DNA of 30,215 bases from a virus. Within the stretch, counting starts at the first letter, position 1. Each line of letters starts with the position of its first letter. The stretch spans positions 1 to 30,215 of the IMG/VR virus record IMGVR_UViG_3300025000_000326; one strand, given 5' to 3'. This document shows positions 6,389 through 14,449 of this stretch, piece by piece. The translations under genes were made by a program, and so were the position numbers. Below the pieces are notes generated by a model. The model searched no databases, was not told the DNA's origin, and saw nothing but the letters and a program-made list of their open reading frames with translations.

Positions 6389-6894
6389 TAGTTTATCTCC
6401 TCATACTCAATGACGATATCAGTCGGAAAGTCCTCCCCGTCCGTGATCGCTGCTACGGCCGGGCGGTGGGAGTACTGGACAAAGTTGACAGGATAGGATA
6501 CCTCGCCCAGGCACGGAGCCAGATCAGCCTGAACCTGCCGGCCATCTAAGAAAAGGTTACTCGAGCGCCCGAACCATTCCGCGGATAACGCCCCGGCGGG
6601 AATGTAACCAAGGTCCAGAAGGTGGGCGGGGTGCTGGAAAGACAGCTCTTCCTTCCTAGTCCGTACCACGGGGCCTACCAACTGGATGTCGCCGTCGTCG
6701 GTAGCGCGTAGTCCGAGGACTCTTATTTTTGCTGGGTCGTAGTGCAGCAGGAAATACACGACATCCCCAGGCGCAAACGACGACCGCTCTTCTCCCTCGG
6801 CGTCAAGGTGCATCTGGCCGTCAATCTCAGTATGTAAGGAATCAGAAGAATTACCTTGACCAAAAGTATAGACGGATGTCAGGGTATCACTCAT
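6388..6894 (-). CDS. Tail-tip accessory protein, unrecognised (168 aa)
   Basis: It overlaps the hub-like gene upstream as ATGA. The protein is acidic and mostly beta: SVYTFGQG, then APGDVVYFLLHYDPAKIRVL, IQLVGPVVRTRKEEL and a C-terminal TDIVIEYEEIN. The GDVVYFLLHYDP segment has the look of a repeat-free beta-barrel. Three of the small genes downstream of the hub share such short beta-only architecture. No function can be assigned beyond a virion tail role from context. Confidence 0.72.
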   Translation of the reverse strand: MSDTLTSVYTFGQGNSSDSLHTEIDGQMHLDAEGEERSSFAPGDVVYFLLHYDPAKIRVLGLRATDDGDIQLVGPVVRTRKEELSFQHPAHLLDLGYIPAGALSAEWFGRSSNLFLDGRQVQADLAPCLGEVSYPVNFVQYSHRPAVAAITDGEDFPTDIVIEYEEIN

Positions 6895-8975
6895 AATAGA
6901 ACCAACCTCGGAAAGAATTGTACGTCTTCAGCAGTGTAATCAAAAACAGAAAACCGCCAATATTTAGTCACATAGGTGAGGTACAACAAAGAGTTACCAG
7001 CCGTAGCCGTGGTCACGGTACCATCTTCCTTGACTGTGACTGCCCCTAAATCGGTCTCATTGTAGTCGTGGAAAACCTCCCCGTAATATGGCTTTGCGGT
7101 TTGTCCCGCGCCGCCGACAACCTCAATACGCTCAGACGTTATCGTTTCTTCCTTTATACCTTGGTCGATTACCATGACCCGGGCGGGGGCACCAGAGTGG
7201 TCGAGGGCAATTTTGTATCTCTCATCCCATGGCACCTGATAGACCTGGTACTCGCCCTCCCACGGGCCTATGGTCGACGACTCCATCCTCAACCCATCCC
7301 CAGACAGCTGCTGGTCGGACACCATGAAAATGTTGTAGCCAGGCCGCGATTCGGGAGCGCCATCGATCTGAAAAAAGTCATCCTGGTCAGTCAGGTGATA
7401 GTCGGGCTCCGCCTCGGCCCACTGGTTGACCGAGACCGGGTACTCCGGCTCACAGACCAACATATTCTCCGGATCAGTTTGGATCACGCCGCCGACAGCC
7501 TCAACAATCCGGCGGATAACACCGATCGCGGCGTCGCCCTCGTTCACGGCCAGACGCCCGGGCGAAATAAACCAGTCGACCAGCCGCCAGGAAACAGTAA
7601 ACGGCGCCGCCAGGGTCGCGACCAGGGCCGAGGCCATGCCGGACAATTCTCCCGCGGCCAGCCGGCTATGCGGCGTATCGAGCAGTTTGGTTCGACTCAC
7701 TAGCGGCACCACATAGGTGGTCAACCCGGGCTGCCTGGTCTCCCGGGGCACCTCCGGCATCAGGTGACACTGCCAGCCATCGACGGTGAGCACCACCTCC
7801 GAGCTGTACTTCTTGTAGTCGAGGTACTCCGTCTCGTCATAGAGCTGTAGCTCTCCGGCAATAAAATATTGTCCGCGGTCCTGCTCAATATTGATGTTGG
7901 CGTAGTATGTATGGGCTTTGCCGTCGCACTTAACAGTGATATCAAATCTCTGCACCAAAGCCTCGCCGGCGGCGATGACATAAAGCATATCCAGGACCTG
8001 GCGGACCAGGTCTTTGTCCTGCAGGTCATTGAGCTGGTCGAGGACAGCCCGGACTTTGCCTTCGGATATCGAGTAATTTTGGTCCAGGGCTTGGCGTAGG
8101 CCGGCGTGCAGATTGTAGAGCTGGTTAAGGGCTGCGCGGTAGCGTGGGGTGTTGCCGTAGAGCTGGTCGAGGTTCCGGCGGATCTTGGCGGCGCCTGCAT
8201 ATCGTTGATCAAGGATTGCGCGGAGATTTGGAGCATCCCCATAATATTGAGTAAAAGCTGCCAATAACCGTAAACCGTAAATTTGATCAAGTTGTGCGAC
8301 AAAACTAGACGTGAAGGCGTATTGTTGTTCGAGAATGGTTCTATTTATATTTAACAACATACCGTATGGCATTTCCAAACAAGCCCTGACAGCACTGGTT
8401 GGCGGCGCTGGTGCATCAGACCACGGCACAAAATCCGTAGGTGCGGCATAAAGTTGATTATCCGAACCAGATAGGATCTTGTATGCCATCGCAGTCTCTG
8501 ATCCACTGACATACGGCATCGCCGCAACATGCAGTTCCCCCGCCGCCATGGTCATTATCTGATTTATGCCGGCCGTTGGATCCCCGCTATTTGCCCAGGC
8601 ACCCCCATTTTTCCTTCCCCATATTTTCCCTGTGTCAGCATCGACGGCAAAACCGAGGATATCTCCAGCTACCCACCCCCCTAAAGTGATAGCGATACCA
8701 GAAGGAAAAGCGTTACCACCACTGGCCCAACTGGCAGAACTCGAATCTCCTGCCTGGCCTGGAAAACTATCAGGGGATAATGCTGGAGTGGCAAAACCGA
8801 TGACAGAATTAGAGTCAATGGCACCAATAGGCTGTATCTCGACATACCATTTTCCCGCGGAATGGCCCAGGGTAGATTGACTCGAACCTATGTCTGAGGC
8901 ACTGTTCCACAAAATTAGACCGTCGAGACTCTTACGATGCGTCGATTTGCCAAGTGTCCACGTATCCAGTGTCAT
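6891..8975 (-). CDS. Tail hub/tip protein with SPRY domain and LDQxY repeats (694 aa)
   Basis: Three parts are visible. Residues about 20-165 form a SPRY-like beta-sandwich: GKWYVEIQPI, then SVIGFATP, GDILGFAVDADTGKIW and KNGGAW, as found in several phage fibre proteins. Residues about 200-343 are a run of roughly ten degenerate copies of LDQxYxxxxxxRxx, period mostly 14. Residues about 360-694 resemble a tail hub or tip protein: IRRIVEAVGGVIQTDPEN, then EPEYPVSVNQW, then YHLTDQDDFFQIDGAPE and GYNIFMVSD. That order of Cys-less beta motifs is common in gpJ/late-D-like hubs that hold the tip together. The protein probably closes the tail tip and contacts the host. Its start overlaps the zinc-ribbon gene as ATGA. 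Confidence 0.78.
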   Translation of the reverse strand: MTLDTWTLGKSTHRKSLDGLILWNSASDIGSSQSTLGHSAGKWYVEIQPIGAIDSNSVIGFATPALSPDSFPGQAGDSSSASWASGGNAFPSGIAITLGGWVAGDILGFAVDADTGKIWGRKNGGAWANSGDPTAGINQIMTMAAGELHVAAMPYVSGSETAMAYKILSGSDNQLYAAPTDFVPWSDAPAPPTSAVRACLEMPYGMLLNINRTILEQQYAFTSSFVAQLDQIYGLRLLAAFTQYYGDAPNLRAILDQRYAGAAKIRRNLDQLYGNTPRYRAALNQLYNLHAGLRQALDQNYSISEGKVRAVLDQLNDLQDKDLVRQVLDMLYVIAAGEALVQRFDITVKCDGKAHTYYANINIEQDRGQYFIAGELQLYDETEYLDYKKYSSEVVLTVDGWQCHLMPEVPRETRQPGLTTYVVPLVSRTKLLDTPHSRLAAGELSGMASALVATLAAPFTVSWRLVDWFISPGRLAVNEGDAAIGVIRRIVEAVGGVIQTDPENMLVCEPEYPVSVNQWAEAEPDYHLTDQDDFFQIDGAPESRPGYNIFMVSDQQLSGDGLRMESSTIGPWEGEYQVYQVPWDERYKIALDHSGAPARVMVIDQGIKEETITSERIEVVGGAGQTAKPYYGEVFHDYNETDLGAVTVKEDGTVTTATAGNSLLYLTYVTKYWRFSVFDYTAEDVQFFPRLVLL
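7947..8378 (-). repeat. Protein repeat array, ~10 copies of LDQxY motif
   Basis: This stretch encodes residues about 200-343 of the hub-like protein. Clear copies are LDQRYAGAAKIRRN, LDQLYGNTPRYRAA, LNQLYNLHAGLRQA and LDQNYSISEGKVRAV. Weaker copies lie on both sides (LEMPY, LEQQY, LDQIY, FTQYY, LDQLN, LDMLY). Spacing runs from 12 to 16 residues and is mostly 14. Leu at position 1, Gln at 3, Tyr at 5 and Arg near 12 are the conserved positions. The DNA copies have diverged, so the array is old rather than a fresh slippage product. Confidence 0.8.
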
Positions 8976-9340
8976 CTCTGCAGCTCCGTCACGGATTTAA
9001 TGCTCAAGGAGGTGTACATGCAGGCACGGTTGCCGCATTCAAGTGAGGTTTTCCAATTGCCGCCAATATTGGTGCAGCGGGAAATATTAACTGGTCGTAA
9101 TATCAAGAGAGACCCACACTCATGGCATGTCAGAACTGGAGGTGCTTTCTTCCGGGGAGGGAGGGCGGTTTCGGTCAAATGAGCCCTGCTCTCAAAGTCT
9201 TTCTGCAATATGACCACTATATCATTCATATTCAGGCCGAAAGTGTCAGCCTCTATTGCCAAAGTGAGCAACATAACTTTTTGCTGCTCACTGAATGGTC
9301 GTAAAAAATCAGCCGCCAGTTTGTCTGGTTTATCGGTCAT
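8972..9340 (-). CDS. Zinc-ribbon tail-region protein, unrecognised (122 aa)
   Basis: I chose the ATG at 9338-9340, which overlaps the previous stop as ATGA; an in-frame upstream start is less likely. Residues 1-65 are helical (DKLAADFLRPFSEQQKVMLL, then ADTFGLNMNDIVVILQKDF). A C-terminal zinc-ribbon-like part follows: CHECGSLL, SRCTN, then SLECGNRACMYTSLS. There are five Cys, with C-x2-C and C-x4-C pairs plausible as metal ligands. The layout resembles other small zinc-finger proteins in phage structural regions, such as Com-like proteins, but the sequence match is weak. It sits between the Cys-rich triplet and the hub gene, so it could be a tail assembly factor. Confidence 0.72.
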   Translation of the reverse strand: MTDKPDKLAADFLRPFSEQQKVMLLTLAIEADTFGLNMNDIVVILQKDFESRAHLTETALPPRKKAPPVLTCHECGSLLILRPVNISRCTNIGGNWKTSLECGNRACMYTSLSIKSVTELQR

Positions 9341-11319
9341 GGGCACACCCACTCAGCTACAAATTGTAAAAATTCAGCCATCCCGATAGGATCGTTTCCT
9401 GGCCGCAGGCAGTATCCGTTTATTAGTTCGCCCACAAATGGATGATCACAGGGCTTGTGCAAACTGCCGTGGTCGGTGCCACATGGGCACATATCGCACG
9501 GTGCCGCCGGATTCAGCGTGGTGGTCCGCACGTCGGATATTATATCCAGCACATTCGTTAAGGTGCGATAAACAAATCTGTTATTATAGATCGACTGGTA
9601 CACGAGGACGCTATTAGCCGTACTCCAGCCGGCCACCGGTGCGCACTCTTGACCAGCCTCGGGGCCCACCGTTTCCCATTTTCCTACCGTGATTTTTACC
9701 TGGCACGTTGCCACATCAGCGCAAGAGTCGCTGACCGCCACCGTAGCTTGGCCACAAGCATCCAGCGGCACATAAAACAAGCCCCCGCCGGCGTTAATCA
9801 GAGTGTCTGAGCTGTACGTATACGGCGCGACACCTCCGGTGTGGTAGACCACCACATACCCCCCAGGGGCCACGACCATCGACTCACAGTTTGTTATTTC
9901 TAAAGGGACAGCATCGCCACTTAACGGCATCGTCAGCACGCTGCAGCCGTCAGCCAATCTCACCATGTTATTTGCACAGGCACCAGAAGCGGCAAACACC
10001 CACTGTTCCGCCCCCCCGCGAATAACATTACTGCCATTAACAAACCTAAGGGCAGCACTTGCGGTCCAGACCCACGACCCAACCTTTGATCCATCCCCTC
10101 CAGATGTTTTCAGCAAAACTGAACCGCCTGCGGAAATAGATGTAGGATTGTCTGGATGCGCTTCAAGGGGTGGTATATCATCACAACAGGCCTTACGATC
10201 GACTCGTAAATGATAATAAACAGTCCCGCAGCCTTCAGCACCACTAGGTGCCACAGGGTGAAATGACGTATTCGGATTAATAGCCAAATACTTATCTATC
10301 ACCTCTTGCGGCAGACTTTTCCCGCCAGGGTTTGGCTCAGTCCACTCCAGGCAAGATGGCGGGGGCGGTGTAGGGTCGTAATGGCAGCAAATAGCCTTAT
10401 ATGTTTCCTGTGAGGCCAACTTATCATCCCATCGTTGACAGCCATACTCCGGGGGCGGCGGAGGTTCCGGCAGGGGACCTTCGTCATCATCATCATCATC
10501 ATCATCAGTAGTACCAACCCCACCGTCTTCCATATATCCACACAGCCGCAGTAGATAATCGGCAGTGATAGTGTCGTCTCCGGCCGGTGCCTGGATGTCG
10601 CCTTGAAACACCATCATATGGTAAAACGCCAAAAGCTTAACATCCTGCGGCATCCCCAACTCCGACCCCGGAGAGTTGGGGATGCCGGGAATTTCAAAGG
10701 TGATCAAATCGTACTGGGTGGCAAACTCAACCCTGATGGTTCCAGTAACCGATTCCGTCCAATACAGAGTATTGCCAGACCGCTTTATTTCCGGAGCCTC
10801 AACAATACCTGATGCGCCGATCACCAACCCGAGCCAGCCGGCGGCAAAGGGGCCGTCAACCGGATATTCCAATTCAACAGACGTGTCGCCCTTGATGTCG
10901 ATGTTGAGGCTGAGCTGCTCCGAGGCAACCACGGTCTGCACCACTTCACCAGCCGATAACACCAGCCGATAACCCTCTGCGGGATGGCTACGATACAGGC
11001 GGGCGGTCGCGGTGTAGTCGCCGGACAAGGCCCTGCGACAGGCCAGCAGACCATCGCCAAACACCTCCCTGGCGGCGCTGAGCAATTTCTCTTCGTCAGG
11101 CCCGGCCGCTGTTTCTTCCTCTGGTTCCGCGCTATTCTCATCTTCAATTACGATACAGGGATCAATATCATAGAGCGCGTCCGCCACCTCTGCCACGTCC
11201 CCGGTGGTGGCCAGGTCATCCTCCCGTTCCTGCTCTATCCGCAGCCAATACGACGGATTGACCGCAGAGTCCGGCACGTCAGAGGCGCGCTCGATGCGCA
11301 GCGACATAAACCCGCTCAT
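9337..11319 (-). CDS. Distal tail protein, paralog 3, Cys-rich with poly-Asp and Ig-like region (660 aa)
   Basis: The ATG at 11317-11319 overlaps the upstream stop as ATGA. The N-terminus MSGFMSLRIERASD and SYWLRIEQERED match the other two paralogs upstream. Residues about 90-250 are beta-rich, then comes a run of eight Asp (about 271-278), a Pro-rich segment (PLPEPPPPPEYG) and a second one (DPTPPPPSC). The C-terminal half has about 20 Cys, including CC pairs and CDMCPC. An Ig-like/BIG-type pattern follows the Pro-rich part (SISAGGSVLLKTSGGDG, then APGGYVVVYHTGGVAPYTYS). The region may bind metal or form disulphides after release. No family was recognised. It is probably a tail-tip component. 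Confidence 0.75.
   Translation of the reverse strand: MSGFMSLRIERASDVPDSAVNPSYWLRIEQEREDDLATTGDVAEVADALYDIDPCIVIEDENSAEPEEETAAGPDEEKLLSAAREVFGDGLLACRRALSGDYTATARLYRSHPAEGYRLVLSAGEVVQTVVASEQLSLNIDIKGDTSVELEYPVDGPFAAGWLGLVIGASGIVEAPEIKRSGNTLYWTESVTGTIRVEFATQYDLITFEIPGIPNSPGSELGMPQDVKLLAFYHMMVFQGDIQAPAGDDTITADYLLRLCGYMEDGGVGTTDDDDDDDDEGPLPEPPPPPEYGCQRWDDKLASQETYKAICCHYDPTPPPPSCLEWTEPNPGGKSLPQEVIDKYLAINPNTSFHPVAPSGAEGCGTVYYHLRVDRKACCDDIPPLEAHPDNPTSISAGGSVLLKTSGGDGSKVGSWVWTASAALRFVNGSNVIRGGAEQWVFAASGACANNMVRLADGCSVLTMPLSGDAVPLEITNCESMVVAPGGYVVVYHTGGVAPYTYSSDTLINAGGGLFYVPLDACGQATVAVSDSCADVATCQVKITVGKWETVGPEAGQECAPVAGWSTANSVLVYQSIYNNRFVYRTLTNVLDIISDVRTTTLNPAAPCDMCPCGTDHGSLHKPCDHPFVGELINGYCLRPGNDPIGMAEFLQFVAEWVCP
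10483..10507. repeat. Trinucleotide microsatellite (GAT on - strand)
   Basis: Consecutive GAT codons ending in GAC encode the eight-Asp run of the Cys-rich tail protein. Trinucleotide runs like this can change length in whole codons by slippage without breaking the frame, so the length of the acidic linker could vary between isolates. Confidence 0.85.
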
Positions 11320-12269
11320 AATAACCCCCTCAACCACGGACCAGGATCTTGCTGCAACTCAACCCGGGTGCAATACCGCTGCGGATCGAGACCGTTACAA
11401 ACCTTCAGCACTTCCCCGGTACAGGTGGAGTAATACACCTGGGTGCTGCTCACCTCATGACACCAATCCAAAACAAAAAGGGGATTGCCGGGACACCAGT
11501 TGAGTATATCCAGCACGCACTGCGGCACTTCCAGACGGAGTTGGTCCGTGTCGGTGTTATTGTTTTTTACCCCCAGCCAGAAGGCGGTAACAGTGGCCTC
11601 GATATTGGATATCTTATTACTGTTGGTGGTGTTTTCCGGCAGTTGGTTGATAAAGGTTTTGTCCCCCTGAACCTGCTCAGGAGCCGGCGCGTTCGGCTCA
11701 TTCCACAGGCCCTTGTCAACCTCAACCGCCAGAACATGGTAACCGCCCACCGCTTTGCCGGAGATGCGCAACGCCCCGAAGATCTCATGGCTCAGCTTAA
11801 GATGGTTGCCCATGTTGACAACCTCCGGCTCCTCGATCTGCTCGCCGTATCGATCATAAACCGGTGTTTCCCACACCACCGTCACGTCCACCATATAGCA
11901 TTCCAGGTCGATGATCGTGGCGTTATTCGCAAAAGCGGAAAACTCGCGGGGCAGCTCAACCAGTTGCTGCGGTCCGACCTGGCCGATAGTGGTGGTCAAT
12001 TGGTACGGCAATTCTGGATCTGATGGCCAGGCATAAAAACCAAGGAAAAAACGGACAACTGTTCCGTCAAATTCAACAGGGCAACCTGACATCCTCACCC
12101 GACTTGCCGACTTTCCGGAGGCGGCATACATCCAAGAGCGGTATAGATCGGCCAGGCTTGCATAACGCTGGGTTTTGGCCGGCACAATCTGTTCCAGCCG
12201 TACCCATAGATTGCCGGCAGTACCTTGGCCTGCAGATCTGGTGATGCGCAGAGATGCGTATTCGCTCAT
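11316..12269 (-). CDS. Distal tail protein, paralog 2, Cys-rich C-terminus (317 aa)
   Basis: The ATG at 12267-12269 overlaps the previous stop as ATGA. The start MSEYASLRITRSAGQG followed by NLWVRLEQ repeats the pattern of its two neighbours. Around residues 170-200 a stretch LKLSHEIFGALRIS then YHVLAVEV is similar in position to RIAQAVYGTMLVIYRVVRHS in paralog 1. The last 80 residues hold several Cys (QCVLDILNWC, DWCHEV, STCTGEVLKVC, RYC). No known family matches. The three paralogs are consecutive, so they probably form one layer or a heteromeric part of the tail tip. Confidence 0.75.
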   Translation of the reverse strand: MSEYASLRITRSAGQGTAGNLWVRLEQIVPAKTQRYASLADLYRSWMYAASGKSASRVRMSGCPVEFDGTVVRFFLGFYAWPSDPELPYQLTTTIGQVGPQQLVELPREFSAFANNATIIDLECYMVDVTVVWETPVYDRYGEQIEEPEVVNMGNHLKLSHEIFGALRISGKAVGGYHVLAVEVDKGLWNEPNAPAPEQVQGDKTFINQLPENTTNSNKISNIEATVTAFWLGVKNNNTDTDQLRLEVPQCVLDILNWCPGNPLFVLDWCHEVSSTQVYYSTCTGEVLKVCNGLDPQRYCTRVELQQDPGPWLRGLL

Positions 12270-13030
12270 GATACCGTCCCGTCGCAATAGTCGACATCAT
12301 AATGCAGATCCTCAGGTCGCACGGATGGCGGCCTGCAGCCATCCGGGCTGTCGATGTCCACATCGTCGCCGTTCAGGTTGCAGCGCCCGCCGTTCTCGAC
12401 AGCCGGCGGCAGCTCATACGCACAATAGTTGGTACCGCCAGGCCATACGGCATAGATATAACTCTGGTACCTATTTTCAGCCGCCTCCGGCCGGGGAGAG
12501 ATGGTCGCCGCATAGCTATGCCGAACAACTCGATATATAACCAGCATGGTGCCGTATACGGCCTGCGCAATCCGGACCCGGCCATCAGTAATACTCACTA
12601 CCGGCCGGGGCAACGCTTCACCGTCAACGGCGAAGGCGTCGGTCACCCACTCCGCGGAAAGAATCTCCCTGGTAGGGTAGCGAAGCGCAGGCTCGGTTAC
12701 GCCCTGAATCTGTAGCAGCTCGGCATAGACCAGGTCGGTGATAACCCTCGGCCCCAACACTCCGTGACTGATCCCAAGGTGGTACCCGAGATCCGGAGGA
12801 TCTGGATAGGCGAAGATATCGCTGGAGACATTGCCCTCCTCATCAACCCCACACCTTTTCTCAACTCCACTTTCCTCACCAAACAGCAACCCGTGCAAAT
12901 AGGCGACCACACCCCCTTTGGTCAGCATCCCGATATACGGGTCCCAACGTTCCTGTTCGAGGAGGATTCGATTCTTCGTCTCCGATCTAGCAAGACTTCG
13001 AGTTATGCGAAATGGCAAAAACTCTGACAT
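12266..13030 (-). CDS. Distal tail protein, paralog 1, Cys-containing C-terminus (254 aa)
   Basis: I chose the ATG at 13028-13030, which overlaps the upstream TAA as TAATG; the longer open frame from 13066 would add twelve residues with no support. The start MSEFLPFRITRSLA then NRILLEQERWD is shared with the next two genes. The middle is a beta-rich domain (RVRIAQAVYGTMLVIYRVV). The C-terminus has Cys at NYC, GRC, DGC and DYC in about 50 residues and an acidic NGDDVDIDSPDG. It is the shortest member of the array. Role by context: tail tip. Confidence 0.75.
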   Translation of the reverse strand: MSEFLPFRITRSLARSETKNRILLEQERWDPYIGMLTKGGVVAYLHGLLFGEESGVEKRCGVDEEGNVSSDIFAYPDPPDLGYHLGISHGVLGPRVITDLVYAELLQIQGVTEPALRYPTREILSAEWVTDAFAVDGEALPRPVVSITDGRVRIAQAVYGTMLVIYRVVRHSYAATISPRPEAAENRYQSYIYAVWPGGTNYCAYELPPAVENGGRCNLNGDDVDIDSPDGCRPPSVRPEDLHYDVDYCDGTVS

Positions 13031-14058
13031 TAGCTTGCCGCCTCGCCAGCCAAAACTTGAGTGCATTTGTTATTAGCGAGCGAGGCCGAACCTGCCGGGA
13101 CAATCCGGCACTGCCCCTGCGGAATGCGGGCAGGGTGAGTGGTAAAGGTCACGGTGTCGCCTGCCTGCCAGGTGCCGCCCCAGAATCCCGCCTCGATAGT
13201 GAAATACGGCCTGGTGAAATCGGGATTAGACGGGGCAAAGTCCGTGCCGGTGTCTCCAGACCCCAACGTGCCGGCAATGGAATCTCCGGTAGCAGTAAAA
13301 TGTGTAGCATCGGTAAAAGTGAGGGCAATGTCCTCGTCAACCGTGCCCTGGTTGTCGAGGATGAGCGGATACGATCCGGCATCGATGGTCCCGGCGGTGG
13401 AGGTCTTGAACGGAGCGGTGTTGCTCGGCTGCACGTCGCCAGGCTCCAGCAACGAGCTGACCCGCACCGAGGCCTGAGTGTACGGCGGCGTCGAGGCGGT
13501 AAAGGCGGTGACAAACTCCTCAGTAACAGTGATGGTTACATCCAGGCCGACATAGGTTGGCGTGCCGGAGATGGTTTTTACCTCCTCCGCGCCATTTGTC
13601 GCCGTGGCCGACGTATGGCTGCAGACCTTAATTTTATAGCCGTCCTTAAAGATGTCTTTCGCACCGCCGGGCAAGAGCGCGGCATTTTTCACCGTGACCA
13701 CAAAGGTCAAAGCGCCGATGGCGATGTTGTTTTTCAGGTAGGCAGTCCCGACTAGGTCGGCCGTGGCTATCTCCGCCTCCAGCCCAGCCTCGGTGGTACG
13801 TTGTCCGGAGAGCCACTTCACCACATAATCGTCAGGTGAAATCGTCGGCGCGTCGTGGTAGTCTTCCGGATCGAGCAGGGGAAGGTTGTCGGTATTGGTC
13901 AAACCGGCAAAGGTTTTTTTATAGGTGTCTAACCCCGCCGCACGCTGGGCACTAGTGACATGGGGAAAAACGTTCTGCACCACTCCGGAGGTGATGACAG
14001 TTGCCCCGCACCGACCATTGGCCAGCGGACGAAACCATTTAATATCAGTTGATAGCAT
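13030..14058 (-). CDS. Distal tail protein with tail-tube-like C-terminal domain (342 aa)
   Basis: The ATG is 1 base downstream of the previous TAG. Residues about 1-110 have no recognised family. Residues about 112-204 look like a beta-sandwich ending YTQASVRVSS, similar in pattern to an inserted domain in the capsid genes. Residues about 241-310 closely match the tail tube protein: DIALTFTDATHF, then FAPSNPDFTRPYFTIEAGFW and GTWQAGDTVTFTT here, against DIWTIVFTGAANY, FAPDNGGNPYFTIPANHF and GTWAADQEQVFATT there. A protein that copies a tube domain and sits after the tape measure may cap or extend the tube at the tip. The C-terminal Cys (CRIV, NKCTQ) are few. Confidence 0.75.
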   Translation of the reverse strand: MLSTDIKWFRPLANGRCGATVITSGVVQNVFPHVTSAQRAAGLDTYKKTFAGLTNTDNLPLLDPEDYHDAPTISPDDYVVKWLSGQRTTEAGLEAEIATADLVGTAYLKNNIAIGALTFVVTVKNAALLPGGAKDIFKDGYKIKVCSHTSATATNGAEEVKTISGTPTYVGLDVTITVTEEFVTAFTASTPPYTQASVRVSSLLEPGDVQPSNTAPFKTSTAGTIDAGSYPLILDNQGTVDEDIALTFTDATHFTATGDSIAGTLGSGDTGTDFAPSNPDFTRPYFTIEAGFWGGTWQAGDTVTFTTHPARIPQGQCRIVPAGSASLANNKCTQVLAGEAAS

Positions 14059-14059
14059 G

Positions 14060-14449
14060 CTATACCTCTTTCAGGGTCAAGGTGCCGGCGCATATCTCAT
14101 CGCCGGCAGGGGTTTTCGAGTATTGACGTAACGGCTCAATGCTGAGGCCGCCCAAGGGGATCATTACGGAACGGGTTTCCGTATCGTAGGTAAGTGTGAG
14201 GATTGAACCATCATCCCGCCAGGCTGCGAGCTGTGCTACCTGAGACCACAGGAACCACCCTGACAGGCGGTTGCCATCGACCTTGGCTTCCAGGATAATA
14301 TCCTGGTTTGTTGGGCCTGCCAGGCGCTGAACCACCAAACGGCCAAAAGTTGCCCGTTCACTACCCCGAGCCCTGTCTTGGCTGCGGTTGGTCCAAATGA
14401 TGTGATGAAGATTTACGGTAACGATCCCATCAGTCAGCGGTATTATCAT
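14060..14449 (-). CDS. Small distal tail protein, unrecognised (129 aa)
   Basis: It follows the tape measure directly with an ATGA overlap, the usual place for a distal tail or minor tail protein. The protein starts with a beta-rich MIIPLTDGIVTVNLHHIIW and contains RLSGWFLWSQVAQLAAWRDD and two strands at the end (SVMIPLGGLSI, AGTLTLKEV). No family was recognised. The length fits lambda gpM-like minor tail proteins (about 110 residues) but there is no direct similarity to claim. Confidence 0.7.
   Translation of the reverse strand: MIIPLTDGIVTVNLHHIIWTNRSQDRARGSERATFGRLVVQRLAGPTNQDIILEAKVDGNRLSGWFLWSQVAQLAAWRDDGSILTLTYDTETRSVMIPLGGLSIEPLRQYSKTPAGDEICAGTLTLKEV

Noticed and set aside
7947-8378. 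CRISPR-like periodic repeats
   Set aside because: The periodicity is in the protein (about 14 residues, roughly 42 bases) and DNA copies are diverged; there are no identical repeats or unique spacers of CRISPR type.
13030-13066. Longer start for the first Cys-rich paralog (and similar longer starts for the next two)
   Set aside because: The internal ATG of each gene overlaps the upstream stop as ATGA or TAATG and gives the shared MSE/MSG start. The upstream extensions do not align with each other.
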